Positions 8,651-17,961 of a stretch of DNA of 64,000 nucleotides are shown here, one piece after another. This stretch comes from Proteus vulgaris (GTDB taxonomy: Bacteria; Pseudomonadota; Gammaproteobacteria; Enterobacterales; Enterobacteriaceae): assembly GCF_016239305.1 (NCBI RefSeq), contig NZ_JAEHOQ010000010.1:1-64000 (forward strand). The letters are read 5' to 3'. Every line of letters begins with the position of its first letter. The stretch's first letter is position 1. The position numbers and the translations under genes are program-made. Under the pieces are notes generated by a model. It was not told where the DNA came from. It saw only the letters and a program-made list of their open reading frames with translations, and did not search any database.

Positions 8651-10180
8651 ATGAGTATTGAAAGATCAGCTAAAGTAGGTTCCATTATACTATTAGTCAT
8701 TTTCTTATTATCATCAGTATTGTCATCATTTTTTATTTATCGAATGCAAGAAAACTTCGCATCATTGGATTCTTTGAATACCAGACTGAATAGTGTTCAG
8801 GAAGCTAGGTACGAGTTAGCCACTATTCGTTCTCATGTAAACTACCTGATGTTATTGAAAACCATGACAGAGGAAAATAAACAGGAAACGATTAAGTCCA
8901 TTGTTGCTGAAGCAAAAGATCTAGCAACAAAATCAAAAGCGACCATTACACATTGGGTTGAAGTAAAGAAGATCAGCCCTGATGCGCAACGAAATTCAGA
9001 ACAACTTTCAGTCTTATTCTATTACCTCCTTGATGAACTTATCGCACCAATTGATACGTTGGATTATACAGAAACTAATTTATCAAATGACTTCTCGCGA
9101 CTTTCAGATCTCTTCGATGAGTATTTAGTGATCACTAAAGGTGTGAATGACAATATTAAATCGGAACAAGCTTGGATGGTGCAGTTATCACTTTACACAA
9201 CCATCATTGCTCTGGGGATCATTCTTGCTCTTCTTTATATTGTTATCCGTTGGGTAAATAAAACGTTTATCTTTAATTTGAATACTCTATCAGGCATTTT
9301 GCAGAAAGTGGGAGAAGGGGATTTAAGCTTCACTCTACCTAAAAAACGAAATGATGAGTTTGGAACCTTGTTCTCTAATGTGGGCGATATGCAAACTGCG
9401 TTAACATCGACTATTCAACTTGTTAAAGAAGAAGCGCTAGAGATCAAAAAAGGTTCGGCAGAAATTGCTTCTGGTAACCAAGATCTCTCTTCTCGTACTG
9501 AGGAGCAAGCAAGTGCACTGCAACAAACAGCAGCGAGCATGGAAGAGATAAAAATTGCTGTAGTGAATAATACTGATAATGCGATTTTAGCAAACTCCAT
9601 TACTGCAGAAACACGCGATTTAGCGATTGACGGTTCTAATATTATGAATGATGCAATTAACTCAATGAAAAAAATCGAGGTAGGAACATTAAAAGTTGCT
9701 GAAATCAATGATGTGGTTAATAACATTGCAAGTCAAACTAATATTCTGGCATTAAACGCAGCGGTTGAGGCAGCGCGCGCTGGTGAGCAAGGTCGTGGAT
9801 TTACTGTTGTTGCAACTGAAGTGAGAAATTTAGCAGCAAGAAGTGCGGATGCTGCGCGTGAAATTAACCAAATTATCAGAGAGTCTGTTGCTGATGTTGC
9901 TCATGGCCGTGAATTAGTGAATAAAACGGGCGAGCATATGCAGGACATTGTTTCTTCTATTACCAAAGTCAGTGATATTATGCAGGGTATTAGTATTGCA
10001 TCAGAAGAACAAAAAGTGGGCATCGAACAGATAGCAGTAGCCATTAATCAAATGGATTCAGTTGTTCAGCAAAATGCGGCTTTAGTTGAACAGGGGGCGA
10101 CTTCTACGATGATTTTAGATGAGAAAGCGCAAAATTTAACAGATAAAGTGTCGGTCTTTAAAATTAAAGAACAATATTAA
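8651..10180 (+). CDS. methyl-accepting chemotaxis protein (paralogue of the 109-1638 gene)
   Basis: Chemoreceptor of 509 residues. ATG at 8651 was chosen because GGGGTGG lies just upstream and because the product then starts MSIERSAKVG, matching MSIKRSAKIG of the first receptor at the same length. Layout is as there: membrane helices at about 10-30 and 180-203, a periplasmic helical domain between, HAMP, and the conserved signalling tip LNAAVEAARAGEQGRGF. The periplasmic domain differs much more between the two than the cytoplasmic part, which suggests different ligands. It ends in KIKEQY without a CheR/CheB pentapeptide. Confidence 0.95.
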   Translation: MSIERSAKVGSIILLVIFLLSSVLSSFFIYRMQENFASLDSLNTRLNSVQEARYELATIRSHVNYLMLLKTMTEENKQETIKSIVAEAKDLATKSKATITHWVEVKKISPDAQRNSEQLSVLFYYLLDELIAPIDTLDYTETNLSNDFSRLSDLFDEYLVITKGVNDNIKSEQAWMVQLSLYTTIIALGIILALLYIVIRWVNKTFIFNLNTLSGILQKVGEGDLSFTLPKKRNDEFGTLFSNVGDMQTALTSTIQLVKEEALEIKKGSAEIASGNQDLSSRTEEQASALQQTAASMEEIKIAVVNNTDNAILANSITAETRDLAIDGSNIMNDAINSMKKIEVGTLKVAEINDVVNNIASQTNILALNAAVEAARAGEQGRGFTVVATEVRNLAARSADAAREINQIIRESVADVAHGRELVNKTGEHMQDIVSSITKVSDIMQGISIASEEQKVGIEQIAVAINQMDSVVQQNAALVEQGATSTMILDEKAQNLTDKVSVFKIKEQY

Positions 10181-10216
10181 TCCGTTGAATTAGTCAGTTA
10201 ATATTGTATTTAAAAT

Positions 10217-10247
10217 AAGCTCACTTTAATAATATTAGAGTGGGCTT
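10217..10247. terminator. terminator after the second chemoreceptor gene
   Basis: A 14-bp stem with two G-T pairs (AAGCTCACTTTAAT, 3-base loop, ATTAGAGTGGGCTT) is followed by T-rich sequence and preceded by A-rich sequence. It is placed to end the chemoreceptor transcript and anything reading leftward through the bestrophin remnant. Confidence 0.75.
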
Positions 10248-10253
10248 TATTAT

Positions 10254-10558
10254 TTACACTGTCTTTTCCATATTATAATGTTTATCTGGTCTTACAACTA
10301 TCGGTAATAGGGTAATATCTTGCATTTCTAATAAGTTTCTTTCAATCGTATTACAAATTGCATTTAAAGGTAAGTCATTTGTAGATAGACCAAAATGATC
10401 TTCTAATTCTTCCGCTAATGCACCCCAAGATAAAAAAGTATAAGAGATAAATACTGATACAAATGGTGTCATGTAGTGGAGATCAGCTACTAAAGCAAAA
10501 GGCAATAATGCGCAGAACAGATAAACAGTACGCTGTAATATTAAGGCATAAGCGAAAT
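10254..10558 (-). pseudogene. 3' remnant of a bestrophin-family (YneE-type) membrane protein gene
   Basis: The last about 100 codons of a bestrophin-like channel gene remain. The reading frame runs from codon TAT at 10558, just inside an in-frame TAA, through residues such as LILQRTVYLFCALLPFALV and LHYMTPFVSVFISYTFLSW, then the conserved acidic stretch GALAEELEDHFG and NDLPLNAICNTIERNLLEM. Intact family members have about 300 residues. No ATG and no homologous sequence precedes the remnant, so the first two thirds are gone. An in-frame TTG at 10505 could still allow an 83-residue product, but a functional channel is not possible. Confidence 0.8.
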
Positions 10559-10842
10559 ATTATTTTTGAAAGCACAAAACCATGCCAATCAAATAACCGA
10601 AAAAATCAGTATTGATTAGGACGTATAACCATAATAGTAATAATATGAAATGAGGTTTGAATTTGTTGAGATATTATTACAATAAAATAAGAAGTTATCT
10701 AATTAATTTTAAATATCGTTTTTAATAAAGATGGGTAATAAATAAAATTTTAATAGCTTAAATTAATAACAACAAAATAGAAGAAATTTATATATTAATC
10801 TCGATAAGGCAAAAATGGCGTAACGATCCATAAAAACAAAAA
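10559..10842. other. AT-rich intergenic region, no gene seen
   Basis: Between the bestrophin remnant and the tRNA terminator. No start, ribosome binding site or conserved frame is convincing. It probably includes eroded sequence of the lost bestrophin gene. Confidence 0.5.
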
Positions 10843-10864
10843 AGCCACTTGCTAGGAAGTGGCT
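10843..10864 (-). terminator. terminator of the tRNA-Ile2 gene
   Basis: An 8-bp stem AGCCACTT/AAGTGGCT with a 6-base loop is followed on the minus strand by a run of six T. It lies 27 bases after the CCA end of the tRNA. Confidence 0.85.
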
Positions 10865-10891
10865 TAATGTGCTGATTTAACAGCTAAAATT

Positions 10892-10968
10892 TGGTGGCCC
10901 CTACTGGACTTGAACCAGTGACCAATCGATTATGAGTCGACTGCTCTAACCAACTGAGCTAAGGGGCC
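10892..10968 (-). tRNA. ileX: tRNA-Ile2 with CAU anticodon (lysidine-modified type)
   Basis: A 77-base tRNA read on the minus strand begins GGCCCCTTAGCTCAG and ends with the pairing 3' acceptor strand GGGGCC and an encoded ACCA tail. The anticodon loop is CTCATAA, so the anticodon is CAU. Automatic tools often label this tRNA-Met. The acceptor and anticodon arms follow E. coli ileX, which also lies near rpoD. In that tRNA the first anticodon base is changed to lysidine so it reads AUA as isoleucine. Confidence 0.9.
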
Positions 10969-10981
10969 TTAATGGAGTGAG

Positions 10982-11010
10982 ATTATACGTGCCTATTGGC
11001 ACTAGGTCTA
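10982..11010 (-). promoter_or_regulatory. probable promoter of the tRNA-Ile2 gene
   Basis: On the minus strand a perfect TATAAT (10982-10987) lies 17 bases from TAGACC (11005-11010), which matches four of six -35 bases. The -10 box is 13 bases from the mature 5' end. The rest of the interval up to the rpoD terminator shows nothing further. Confidence 0.6.
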
Positions 11011-11247
11011 GCCTTTGAATGACTGTATGCGCAATTTATGTTCAATCTAAACAATAAAAAGATAAAATAGAGAATAACTTTGATATCAATAACCTAGTGT
11101 GGGAATTGAGAGATAAGCTTAGCAAGATGCGTAATATTATAAATAAATAGGCTATTTTTTATAAATGTGCATTGGAGAAAATGGTTGTTGAGATCACGGA
11201 ACAATAACCATTCAACTAGAGACAAGATCCGTGATTAACCGATAAAA

Positions 11248-11273
11248 AAACACCTGTGATATCACAGGTGTTT
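11248..11273 (-). terminator. terminator of the rpsU-dnaG-rpoD operon
   Basis: A perfect 13-bp inverted repeat (AAACACCTGTGAT and its complement) is followed by T residues on the minus strand. It begins about 30 bases after the rpoD stop codon. Confidence 0.85.
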
Positions 11274-11301
11274 GTTATAACGTAAATTGAGAGTAAGCTA
11301 A

Positions 11302-13152
11302 TTACTCGTCAAGGAAGCTACGTAATACTTCAGAACGGCTTGGGTGGCGTAATTTACGCAGTGCCTTCGCTTCAATCTGACGAATACGTTCACGGGTAAC
11401 ATCAAACTGTTTACCCACTTCTTCCAAGGTATGGTCAGTATTCATATCAATACCAAAACGCATACGTAGGACTTTCGCTTCACGTAATGTTAAGCCAGCT
11501 AATACTTCGTGAGTTGCAGAACGTAAACTTTCTGATGTTGCAGAATCCAGTGGTAATTCGAGAGTAGTATCCTCGATAAAATCACCTAAATGTGAATCTT
11601 CATCGTCACCGATTGGGGTTTCCATGGAGATTGGTTCTTTAGCGATTTTCAGTACCTTACGGATTTTATCTTCAGGCATCAGCATGCGTTCAGCAAGCTC
11701 TTCTGGTGAAGGCTCACGTCCCATCTCTTGCAACATTTGGCGAGAAATACGGTTCAGCTTATTAATCGTTTCAATCATGTGAACAGGGATACGAATTGTA
11801 CGTGCCTGATCGGCAATTGAACGAGTAATTGCTTGACGGATCCACCATGTTGCGTAAGTTGAGAATTTATAACCACGACGGTATTCAAATTTATCAACCG
11901 CTTTCATCAGACCGATATTCCCTTCTTGGATCAGGTCAAGGAACTGTAAGCCACGGTTGGTATATTTTTTCGCGATAGAGATAACTAAACGTAAGTTCGC
12001 TTCGACCATCTCTTTTTTCGCACGGCGTGCTTTTGCTTCACCGATAGACATACGACGGTTAATATCTTTAACCTGTTCGATTGTCAGACCAGTTTCAACT
12101 TCAATTTGTTGCAGTTTTTGTAAGCTGCGTTGTACTTCTTCTTCAATACCTGCCAGTTTTTCAGACCAAGGCTTATTCATTGCACGAGCAGCAGTGAACC
12201 ATGTGTCATTGGTTTCGTTACCTGTAAACAGCGTAATGAAGTTTTTCTTAGGCATCTTAACTTGATCAACACAAAGACGCATGATGTGACGTTCTTGAGC
12301 ACGAACTCTGTCCATCATGTCACGCATATTGTTAACCAGATAATCAAACTGTTTTGGTACTAAACGGAACTGTTTGAAAATCTCAGATAACAGAAGGATT
12401 TCAAGCTCTGTATCTTTGTGATTACGGCCCTTTGCCTTGATAGATTGGCGTGTTTTTTCGTATTGCTCACGAAGTTCAGTAAATTTCTGGCGAGCTAATT
12501 CAGGATCGATGCTGTTATCATCATCATCGCTATCACTGTCGCTATCACCATCTTCATCTTCGTCTTCATCTTCATCTTCAGCAACTTCATCAGTAGCCTT
12601 ACCTAAATTGACCACTTCATTCTCTGCCACTTCTTCGGCATTCGGGTCAATAAAGGCAGTAATTAAGTCAGAAAGACGTGCTTCGCCTGCTTCAACGCGA
12701 TCGTATTGTTCAAGAAGATAAGTAATTGCTTCTGGATATTCAGCAACAGAGCATTGAACCTGGTTAATACCATCTTCAATGCGTTTTGCGATATCAATTT
12801 CACCTTCCCGGGTAAGCAATTCAACCGTACCCATTTCGCGCATATACATACGCACAGGATCGGTTGTACGGCCAATCTCAGATTCTACACTAGAAAGCAC
12901 CTGAGCCGCGGCTTCTGCCGCATCATCATCAGTGTCATTTGAATTTTCTGCCAGCATCAGATCATCGGCATCAGGTGCTTCTTCCATAACCTGAATGCCC
13001 ATGTCGTTAATCATCTGGATGATGTCTTCGATTTGATCTGAATCGACGATATCTTCCGGCAGATGGTCATTGACCTCAGCATAGGTCAGGTAGCCTTGCT
13101 CCTTACCTTTAGTAACAAGTAGCTTCAGCTGTGACTGCGGGTTTTGCTCCAT
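11302..13152 (-). CDS. rpoD: RNA polymerase primary sigma factor sigma-70
   Basis: Housekeeping sigma factor of 616 residues (613 in E. coli). The start [13 protein letters not shown] at 13152 matches the family; a longer in-frame reading to 13242 is not needed. Region 1.1 is at the N-terminus. The non-conserved region has a long Asp/Glu/Ser stretch (about residues 185-215). Region 2 shows [25 protein letters not shown] and the -10 recognition helix with [11 protein letters not shown]. Region 4 ends with the helix-turn-helix [20 protein letters not shown]. It is the last gene of the macromolecular synthesis operon behind dnaG. Confidence 0.99.
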   Translation of the reverse strand: MEQNPQSQLKLLVTKGKEQGYLTYAEVNDHLPEDIVDSDQIEDIIQMINDMGIQVMEEAPDADDLMLAENSNDTDDDAAEAAAQVLSSVESEIGRTTDPVRMYMREMGTVELLTREGEIDIAKRIEDGINQVQCSVAEYPEAITYLLEQYDRVEAGEARLSDLITAFIDPNAEEVAENEVVNLGKATDEVAEDEDEDEDEDGDSDSDSDDDDNSIDPELARQKFTELREQYEKTRQSIKAKGRNHKDTELEILLLSEIFKQFRLVPKQFDYLVNNMRDMMDRVRAQERHIMRLCVDQVKMPKKNFITLFTGNETNDTWFTAARAMNKPWSEKLAGIEEEVQRSLQKLQQIEVETGLTIEQVKDINRRMSIGEAKARRAKKEMVEANLRLVISIAKKYTNRGLQFLDLIQEGNIGLMKAVDKFEYRRGYKFSTYATWWIRQAITRSIADQARTIRIPVHMIETINKLNRISRQMLQEMGREPSPEELAERMLMPEDKIRKVLKIAKEPISMETPIGDDEDSHLGDFIEDTTLELPLDSATSESLRSATHEVLAGLTLREAKVLRMRFGIDMNTDHTLEEVGKQFDVTRERIRQIEAKALRKLRHPSRSEVLRSFLDE

Positions 13153-13338
13153 AAGACGGTATCCACACTTCAAAGTAATTTGGGTTGGTGTCGGTCGGCG
13201 ATAACTGTTCAGCCAACAATAACTACGGAGGGGCATTTTCATTGTCGATTGCTACGGTCCCCTCAGCGTAGCAAATGTAGGTTTTTAGTACCTACCGATA
13301 GCGGCAATTAAGCCGTGTTTTTAATCTTAATTCTGTAT

Positions 13339-15087
13339 TTACTTTTTAACGCGTGCCTGTATTATCAATTGGACTTCTTCGCGTTCATCTTGCGTTAGGC
13401 CTTCTGTTCTCTCTTTTGCAATAAGGGCGTTTAAACGTTCGTCCATTGCGGTTAGAAAAAGATGATCTAACGTGTCGGTAAAGGTTTTTTCTGCAATCTC
13501 ATCTATATCTATATCGTTCCACATTGCCAATTTTTCAAGCTGTTTACCGAATTTATTCTCTCTGTAGAGCTCGATAATCTGTCCTGTATTAAGGCCAGGT
13601 TGTGCTTGGCAAACTGAAACAAGTTCAATAAAGAGTGACAAACCTGCAATTTTTTCTGTATTCAATCCCTCAAGAGGGGGTACTAATTTAGAGAATTCTG
13701 GGTTTTGTATCAATAAGGCAATTAATATACGCATTGGCGTTGGGCGTAATATCGTTGGTTGATACGATAATTCGTGGCTCGCCGCTGTTCTACCAAATAA
13801 ACGATCCATTTGCTCAATATCGGGATTTCCCGTTAAGCTTCCAAGCTCTCTTAATAAATATAGACGCAAAGTTTCACTTGGGATCTTATCTATTAATGGT
13901 CGAGCTAAACTGTATAACTTACCATTGCCTTCTTGAGTACTCAGATCCACTTGAGGAACGAGTGAATCAAATAGAAATTCTGATAATGAATGTGATTGTT
14001 CCATCCGTTTTTCAAAGGCTTCTTTACCTTCACGACGCACCAATGAATCTGGATCATCGCCTTCAGGTAAAAACATAAAACGTAAAGAACGGCCATCATT
14101 TAAAAAAGGAAGTGCAGTTTCTAGTGCTCGCCAAGCGGCATCTCGTCCTGCTCTATCTCCATCATAACAACAAATAATGTTATCCGTTGTCCTAAAGAGC
14201 AACTGAATATGTTCTGCTGTCGTGGAGGTTCCCAATGAGGCAACGGCATAATCAATACCAAACTGCGCTAATGCCACAACATCCATATAACCTTCAACAA
14301 CTAATAGCTTTGTAACGTTATTATTAGATTGTTGTGCTTCATAAAGGCCGTAAAGTTGGCGTCCTTTATGGAAAATCTCTGTTTCTGGTGAGTTCAAATA
14401 TTTAGGTAAATCATCACCTAAAACACGCCCACCAAAGGCAATAACACGGCCACGTCTATCTCGGATAGGAAACATGACTCGTTGGCGAAAACGATCATAA
14501 GTACGACCATTATCGTTCGTTATTACCATGCCTGCTTCAAGAAGTAGGGCTTTATTATCGGCATTTTGACCAAACCGCTTTAGGACATTATCCCAACCAG
14601 TAGGAACAAACCCAATAGAAAAACGACTAATAATATCTTCACTAAGGCCACGATGCGCGAGGTAATTTCTGGCTTCCTGAGCATCAGGTTTATTGAGTGC
14701 ACTACTATAATATTGGTTCAATTTCTCCATCACTTGATAGAGATTTTGTCTTATATGTCGTTCAATCGGGCTACTGCCAGTTCCTGATTCATAAGGAACC
14801 TCTAACCCATGCATTGCTGCTAACTCTTCAATGGTTTCGACAAAATCGAGTCTGTCGTAGTTCATTAAAAAATCAATAGCATTGCCATGCGCGCCGCAAC
14901 CAAAACAGTGATAAAACTGTTTGTCGCTATTTACTGTGAATGAGGGCGTTTTTTCGTTATGAAACGGACAACACGCTGAATGATTTTTGCCTTGTTTTTT
15001 TAACGGCACACGAGCGTCGATAAGATCGATGATATCGGTTCGAGCTAGCAAATCATTAATAAATGAACGTGGAATTCGTCCAGCCAT
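13339..15087 (-). CDS. dnaG: DNA primase
   Basis: Primase of 582 residues (581 in E. coli) that makes RNA primers for replication at the fork together with DnaB helicase. The start MAGRIPRSFIND at 15087 has AAAGGG upstream. The N-terminal zinc finger is visible as CCPFHNEKTPSF with FHCFGCGAHG-like residues YHCFGCGAHGNAIDF. The TOPRIM core includes VVEGYMDVV and YDGDRAGRDAA. The C-terminal helicase-binding domain is present. It sits between rpsU and rpoD in the classic order. Confidence 0.99.
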   Translation of the reverse strand: MAGRIPRSFINDLLARTDIIDLIDARVPLKKQGKNHSACCPFHNEKTPSFTVNSDKQFYHCFGCGAHGNAIDFLMNYDRLDFVETIEELAAMHGLEVPYESGTGSSPIERHIRQNLYQVMEKLNQYYSSALNKPDAQEARNYLAHRGLSEDIISRFSIGFVPTGWDNVLKRFGQNADNKALLLEAGMVITNDNGRTYDRFRQRVMFPIRDRRGRVIAFGGRVLGDDLPKYLNSPETEIFHKGRQLYGLYEAQQSNNNVTKLLVVEGYMDVVALAQFGIDYAVASLGTSTTAEHIQLLFRTTDNIICCYDGDRAGRDAAWRALETALPFLNDGRSLRFMFLPEGDDPDSLVRREGKEAFEKRMEQSHSLSEFLFDSLVPQVDLSTQEGNGKLYSLARPLIDKIPSETLRLYLLRELGSLTGNPDIEQMDRLFGRTAASHELSYQPTILRPTPMRILIALLIQNPEFSKLVPPLEGLNTEKIAGLSLFIELVSVCQAQPGLNTGQIIELYRENKFGKQLEKLAMWNDIDIDEIAEKTFTDTLDHLFLTAMDERLNALIAKERTEGLTQDEREEVQLIIQARVKK

Positions 15088-15177
15088 AAGCCCTTTTACG
15101 CCTGTTGTTGAACGAGAATAAGCCGCGCTCTCATAAGAAAGCACGGCCTTTAACTGCGACTACAGTGTCTGCATATG

Positions 15178-15195
15178 TTGCGGTATGAGCCGCAA
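15178..15195 (-). terminator. weak hairpin between rpsU and dnaG
   Basis: TTGCGG and CCGCAA pair around a 6-base loop just after the rpsU stop, without a strong T-run. E. coli has an attenuating terminator at this place that lowers dnaG expression relative to rpsU. The same role is inferred here. Confidence 0.4.
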
Positions 15196-15199
15196 AATA

Positions 15200-15427
<228 letters not shown>

Positions 15428-15627
15428 TCAATAGAAATCGGTTTGCGCTGGCATTATTTAAGCCAGCCGACATTTAAAATGGTGCGGAATTTTACTTCAA
15501 AGCAGGGCACTTTGTAAAGAGATGCACAAAATTGAAACGCAAACTCCCACTTTTGTGTCTTTTTAGTGAGTACACAAAAAGCGAAAGTTGCTAACCACAC
15601 ATTTAAATCACTTAAAATAGGTGAATA

Positions 15628-15656
15628 ATTATAGACCAGAAAAAGGAATTTGTCAC
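15628..15656 (-). promoter_or_regulatory. probable sigma-70 promoter of rpsU-dnaG-rpoD
   Basis: On the minus strand GTGACA (15651-15656) and a perfect TATAAT (15628-15633) are separated by 17 bases. It lies about 210 bases upstream of rpsU inside the 342-base divergent region shared with tsaD. Further promoters may exist. I saw no clear LexA box. Confidence 0.65.
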
Positions 15657-15757
15657 ATGCTGGTATGTAAAAGATGTTGCGAAGGCGTATAAAATCACCG
15701 AAATAATGGTACAATTGATTTATTACGCGAGTCTGCGAAGAAGAATTTGGAAGCGTT

Positions 15758-16780
15758 ATGCGAGTTTTAGGTATTGAAACATCTTGTGATGAAACCGGTA
15801 TTGCTATTTATGATGATAAAGCCGGTTTATTAGCGAATCAACTTTATAGTCAAATTAAACTGCATGCTGATTATGGCGGTGTGGTGCCTGAGCTTGCTTC
15901 ACGGGATCATATCCGTAAAACAGTGCCTCTTATCCAAGCAGCACTAAAAGAAGCAAATTTAACGGCAAAAGATATTGATGCTGTTGCTTACACTGCAGGT
16001 CCTGGCCTTGTTGGTGCATTATTGGTAGGTGCGACTATCGGCCGCTCATTAGCTTTTGCATGGGATGTTCCTGCTATTCCAGTTCATCATATGGAAGGCC
16101 ATTTGTTAGCACCAATGCTTGAAGAAAAAACACCTGAATTTCCTTTTGTTGCGCTGCTGGTTTCAGGTGGTCATACACAATTAATTAGTGTGACAGGAAT
16201 TGGTGAATACACCTTATTAGGTGAATCTATTGATGATGCAGCGGGTGAAGCTTTTGATAAAACAGCTAAGTTACTAGGTCTAGATTACCCGGGGGGACCT
16301 GTATTATCAAAAATGGCACAACAAGGTACAGAAGGGCGGTTTATTTTCCCTCGCCCAATGACAGACAGGCCTGGTCTTGATTTTAGCTTTTCAGGCTTAA
16401 AAACGTTTGCTGCTAATACCATTCGCCAAAATGATAATTCAGACCAAACTCGTGCGGATATTGCGCGTGCTTTTGAAGATGCTGTTGTTGATACTTTGGC
16501 GATAAAATGTCGCAGAGCTTTAGAACAAACGGGCTTTAAGCGTTTAGTGATGGCCGGTGGTGTTAGTGCAAATCGTACATTACGAGCCAAAATGGAAGCG
16601 GTGATGAAACAATTAGGTGGCGAAGTTTTCTATGCTCGTCCCGAATTGTGTACCGATAATGGCGCAATGATCGCACTAGCGGGCATGATCCGTTTTAAAG
16701 GCGGTACAGAAGGTCCATTAAGTGTGACGGTTAGACCACGCTGGCCATTAGCAGAATTGCCTGCGCTGGAAAATAAATAG
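15758..16780 (+). CDS. tsaD: tRNA N6-adenosine threonylcarbamoyltransferase
   Basis: Enzyme of 340 residues (337 in E. coli) that transfers the threonylcarbamoyl group to A37 of ANN-reading tRNAs, working with TsaB and TsaE. It has the N-terminal ASKHA nucleotide-binding motif ([15 protein letters not shown]), the metal-binding HHMEGHL motif (His about 111 and 115) and the late [10 protein letters not shown] motif. It is divergent from rpsU and ends at a strong terminator. Confidence 0.98.
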   Translation: MRVLGIETSCDETGIAIYDDKAGLLANQLYSQIKLHADYGGVVPELASRDHIRKTVPLIQAALKEANLTAKDIDAVAYTAGPGLVGALLVGATIGRSLAFAWDVPAIPVHHMEGHLLAPMLEEKTPEFPFVALLVSGGHTQLISVTGIGEYTLLGESIDDAAGEAFDKTAKLLGLDYPGGPVLSKMAQQGTEGRFIFPRPMTDRPGLDFSFSGLKTFAANTIRQNDNSDQTRADIARAFEDAVVDTLAIKCRRALEQTGFKRLVMAGGVSANRTLRAKMEAVMKQLGGEVFYARPELCTDNGAMIALAGMIRFKGGTEGPLSVTVRPRWPLAELPALENK

Positions 16781-16794
16781 CGTATCAGTAAAAG

Positions 16795-16817
16795 AAAGCC
16801 ACTTTTGAAGTGGCTTT
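16795..16817. terminator. terminator between tsaD and plsY
   Basis: A 10-bp stem AAAGCCACTT/AAGTGGCTTT with a 3-base loop has T residues to the right and A residues to the left. It lies between convergent genes and can serve both. Confidence 0.85.
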
Positions 16818-16849
16818 TTTGTGTCATGTAGCTTTAAAACTGAGTAAAA

Positions 16850-17506
16850 TTAATCTTCTTTTTCTTGCTCTTTAGCTTCTTGAATAATCTCTTTTTCTGT
16901 TTTTTCAGTTTTCTTCTTTAACTTATGCCAGATCCGACTCTCTTGACCACGCCATAAACGTTGAATATTGTCGTGATGACGGTAAAGTACCAGACATGAG
17001 AGTAAAGCTACGGGATAAGTGAATTCTGGCTTAAACCACCAAACATAAAAAGGGGCAAGCAATGCGCTGATAATGGCGCCAAGCGATGAATAGCCACTGA
17101 GTAATACGGTGAGTAACCAAGTTCCAGCAATAAGGCCACTTAAATCCCAACCAATAGCGGCGATAGCACCAAAGGCGGTTGCAACCCCTTTTCCTCCCTT
17201 AAAGTGGAAGAAGACTGGGTAGATATGCCCAAGGCAAGCCGCGATGGCAACAATGCCAAGGTAAAAAGGAGGCACATTTAAGTAATAGGCGAGCCAAACA
17301 GGGATCATCCCTTTTAGGACGTCACAGATGAGAACAGCTGCGGCGGCCGCTTTTCCACCAATACGTAGGACGTTGGTCGCTCCGGGATTGCCAGAGCCAG
17401 ATTTTCTTGGATCAGGTAATCTTGCCAATCGGCAAATCAAAATCGCGCTGGAGATTGAGCCGCACAAGTAGGCGAAGATGATCATTCCAAGTGCGTTAGC
17501 ACTCAT
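16850..17506 (-). CDS. plsY: glycerol-3-phosphate acyltransferase PlsY
   Basis: Integral membrane enzyme of 218 residues that acylates glycerol 3-phosphate from acyl-phosphate in phospholipid synthesis. The start at 17506 ([13 protein letters not shown]) has GGAGA upstream. Conserved loops are visible: [12 protein letters not shown], the loop [18 protein letters not shown] and the C-terminal region with [11 protein letters not shown]. About five membrane helices are expected. A charged Lys/Glu tail (from about residue 195) is longer than in E. coli PlsY. Confidence 0.96.
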   Translation of the reverse strand: MSANALGMIIFAYLCGSISSAILICRLARLPDPRKSGSGNPGATNVLRIGGKAAAAAVLICDVLKGMIPVWLAYYLNVPPFYLGIVAIAACLGHIYPVFFHFKGGKGVATAFGAIAAIGWDLSGLIAGTWLLTVLLSGYSSLGAIISALLAPFYVWWFKPEFTYPVALLSCLVLYRHHDNIQRLWRGQESRIWHKLKKKTEKTEKEIIQEAKEQEKED

Positions 17507-17610
17507 TTGTATTCTCCAATGTTTATGTAAGTTCGTTAGGCATGTATGGATAATACGCATATTTCATCGGAAGTGGTATCCGATGAGCAGAAAAAATAAG
17601 AGATGACGTG

Positions 17611-17961
17611 ATGGATATCGTATTTATTGAGCAATTATCAGTAATAACTACAATCGGTGTTTATGATTGGGAAAAAAACATAAAACAAAAATTAGTGTTC
17701 GATATCGAAATGGAATGGGATAACAAACGCGCATCCCAAACCGATGATGTTGCTCATTGTTTAGATTATGCCCGAGTAAGTCGTGCAATTATTGATTATG
17801 TTGAGACAAGACGTTTTGAGTTGGTTGAACGTGTCGCAGAAGAAGTGGCACAGCTTTTGATAACTCAATTTGCTGTACCTAGAGTAAAAATTAAATTAGC
17901 TAAACCAGGCGCAGTAGCTCAAGCGACGAGTGTGGGAGTAATTATTGAGCGTAAGGCTTAA
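17611..17961 (+). CDS. folB: dihydroneopterin aldolase
   Basis: Folate pathway enzyme of 116 residues (E. coli 122) that cleaves 7,8-dihydroneopterin and also epimerises it. ATG at 17611 gives MDIVFIEQLSVITTIGVYDWE, which matches E. coli FolB exactly over this part; a GTG one codon earlier is less likely. The catalytic lysine lies in IKLAKPGAV. It is divergent from plsY, and its stop codon directly abuts the cca stop codon. Confidence 0.97.
   Translation: MDIVFIEQLSVITTIGVYDWEKNIKQKLVFDIEMEWDNKRASQTDDVAHCLDYARVSRAIIDYVETRRFELVERVAEEVAQLLITQFAVPRVKIKLAKPGAVAQATSVGVIIERKA

Noticed and set aside
10892-10968. tRNA-Met because the anticodon reads CAU
   Set aside because: The body of the tRNA follows ileX and it lies by rpoD as ileX does, so it is tRNA-Ile2 with lysidine modification.
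12437-12721. Ser-rich frame opposite rpoD
   Set aside because: It is the antisense reading of the acidic stretch of sigma-70.
13153-13242. 30-residue N-terminal extension of RpoD
   Set aside because: Sigma-70 proteins begin [10 protein letters not shown], and this start gives the expected length.
15454-15714. 86-residue frame in the rpsU-tsaD divergent region
   Set aside because: It covers the promoter region, has no good start signal and resembles no family.
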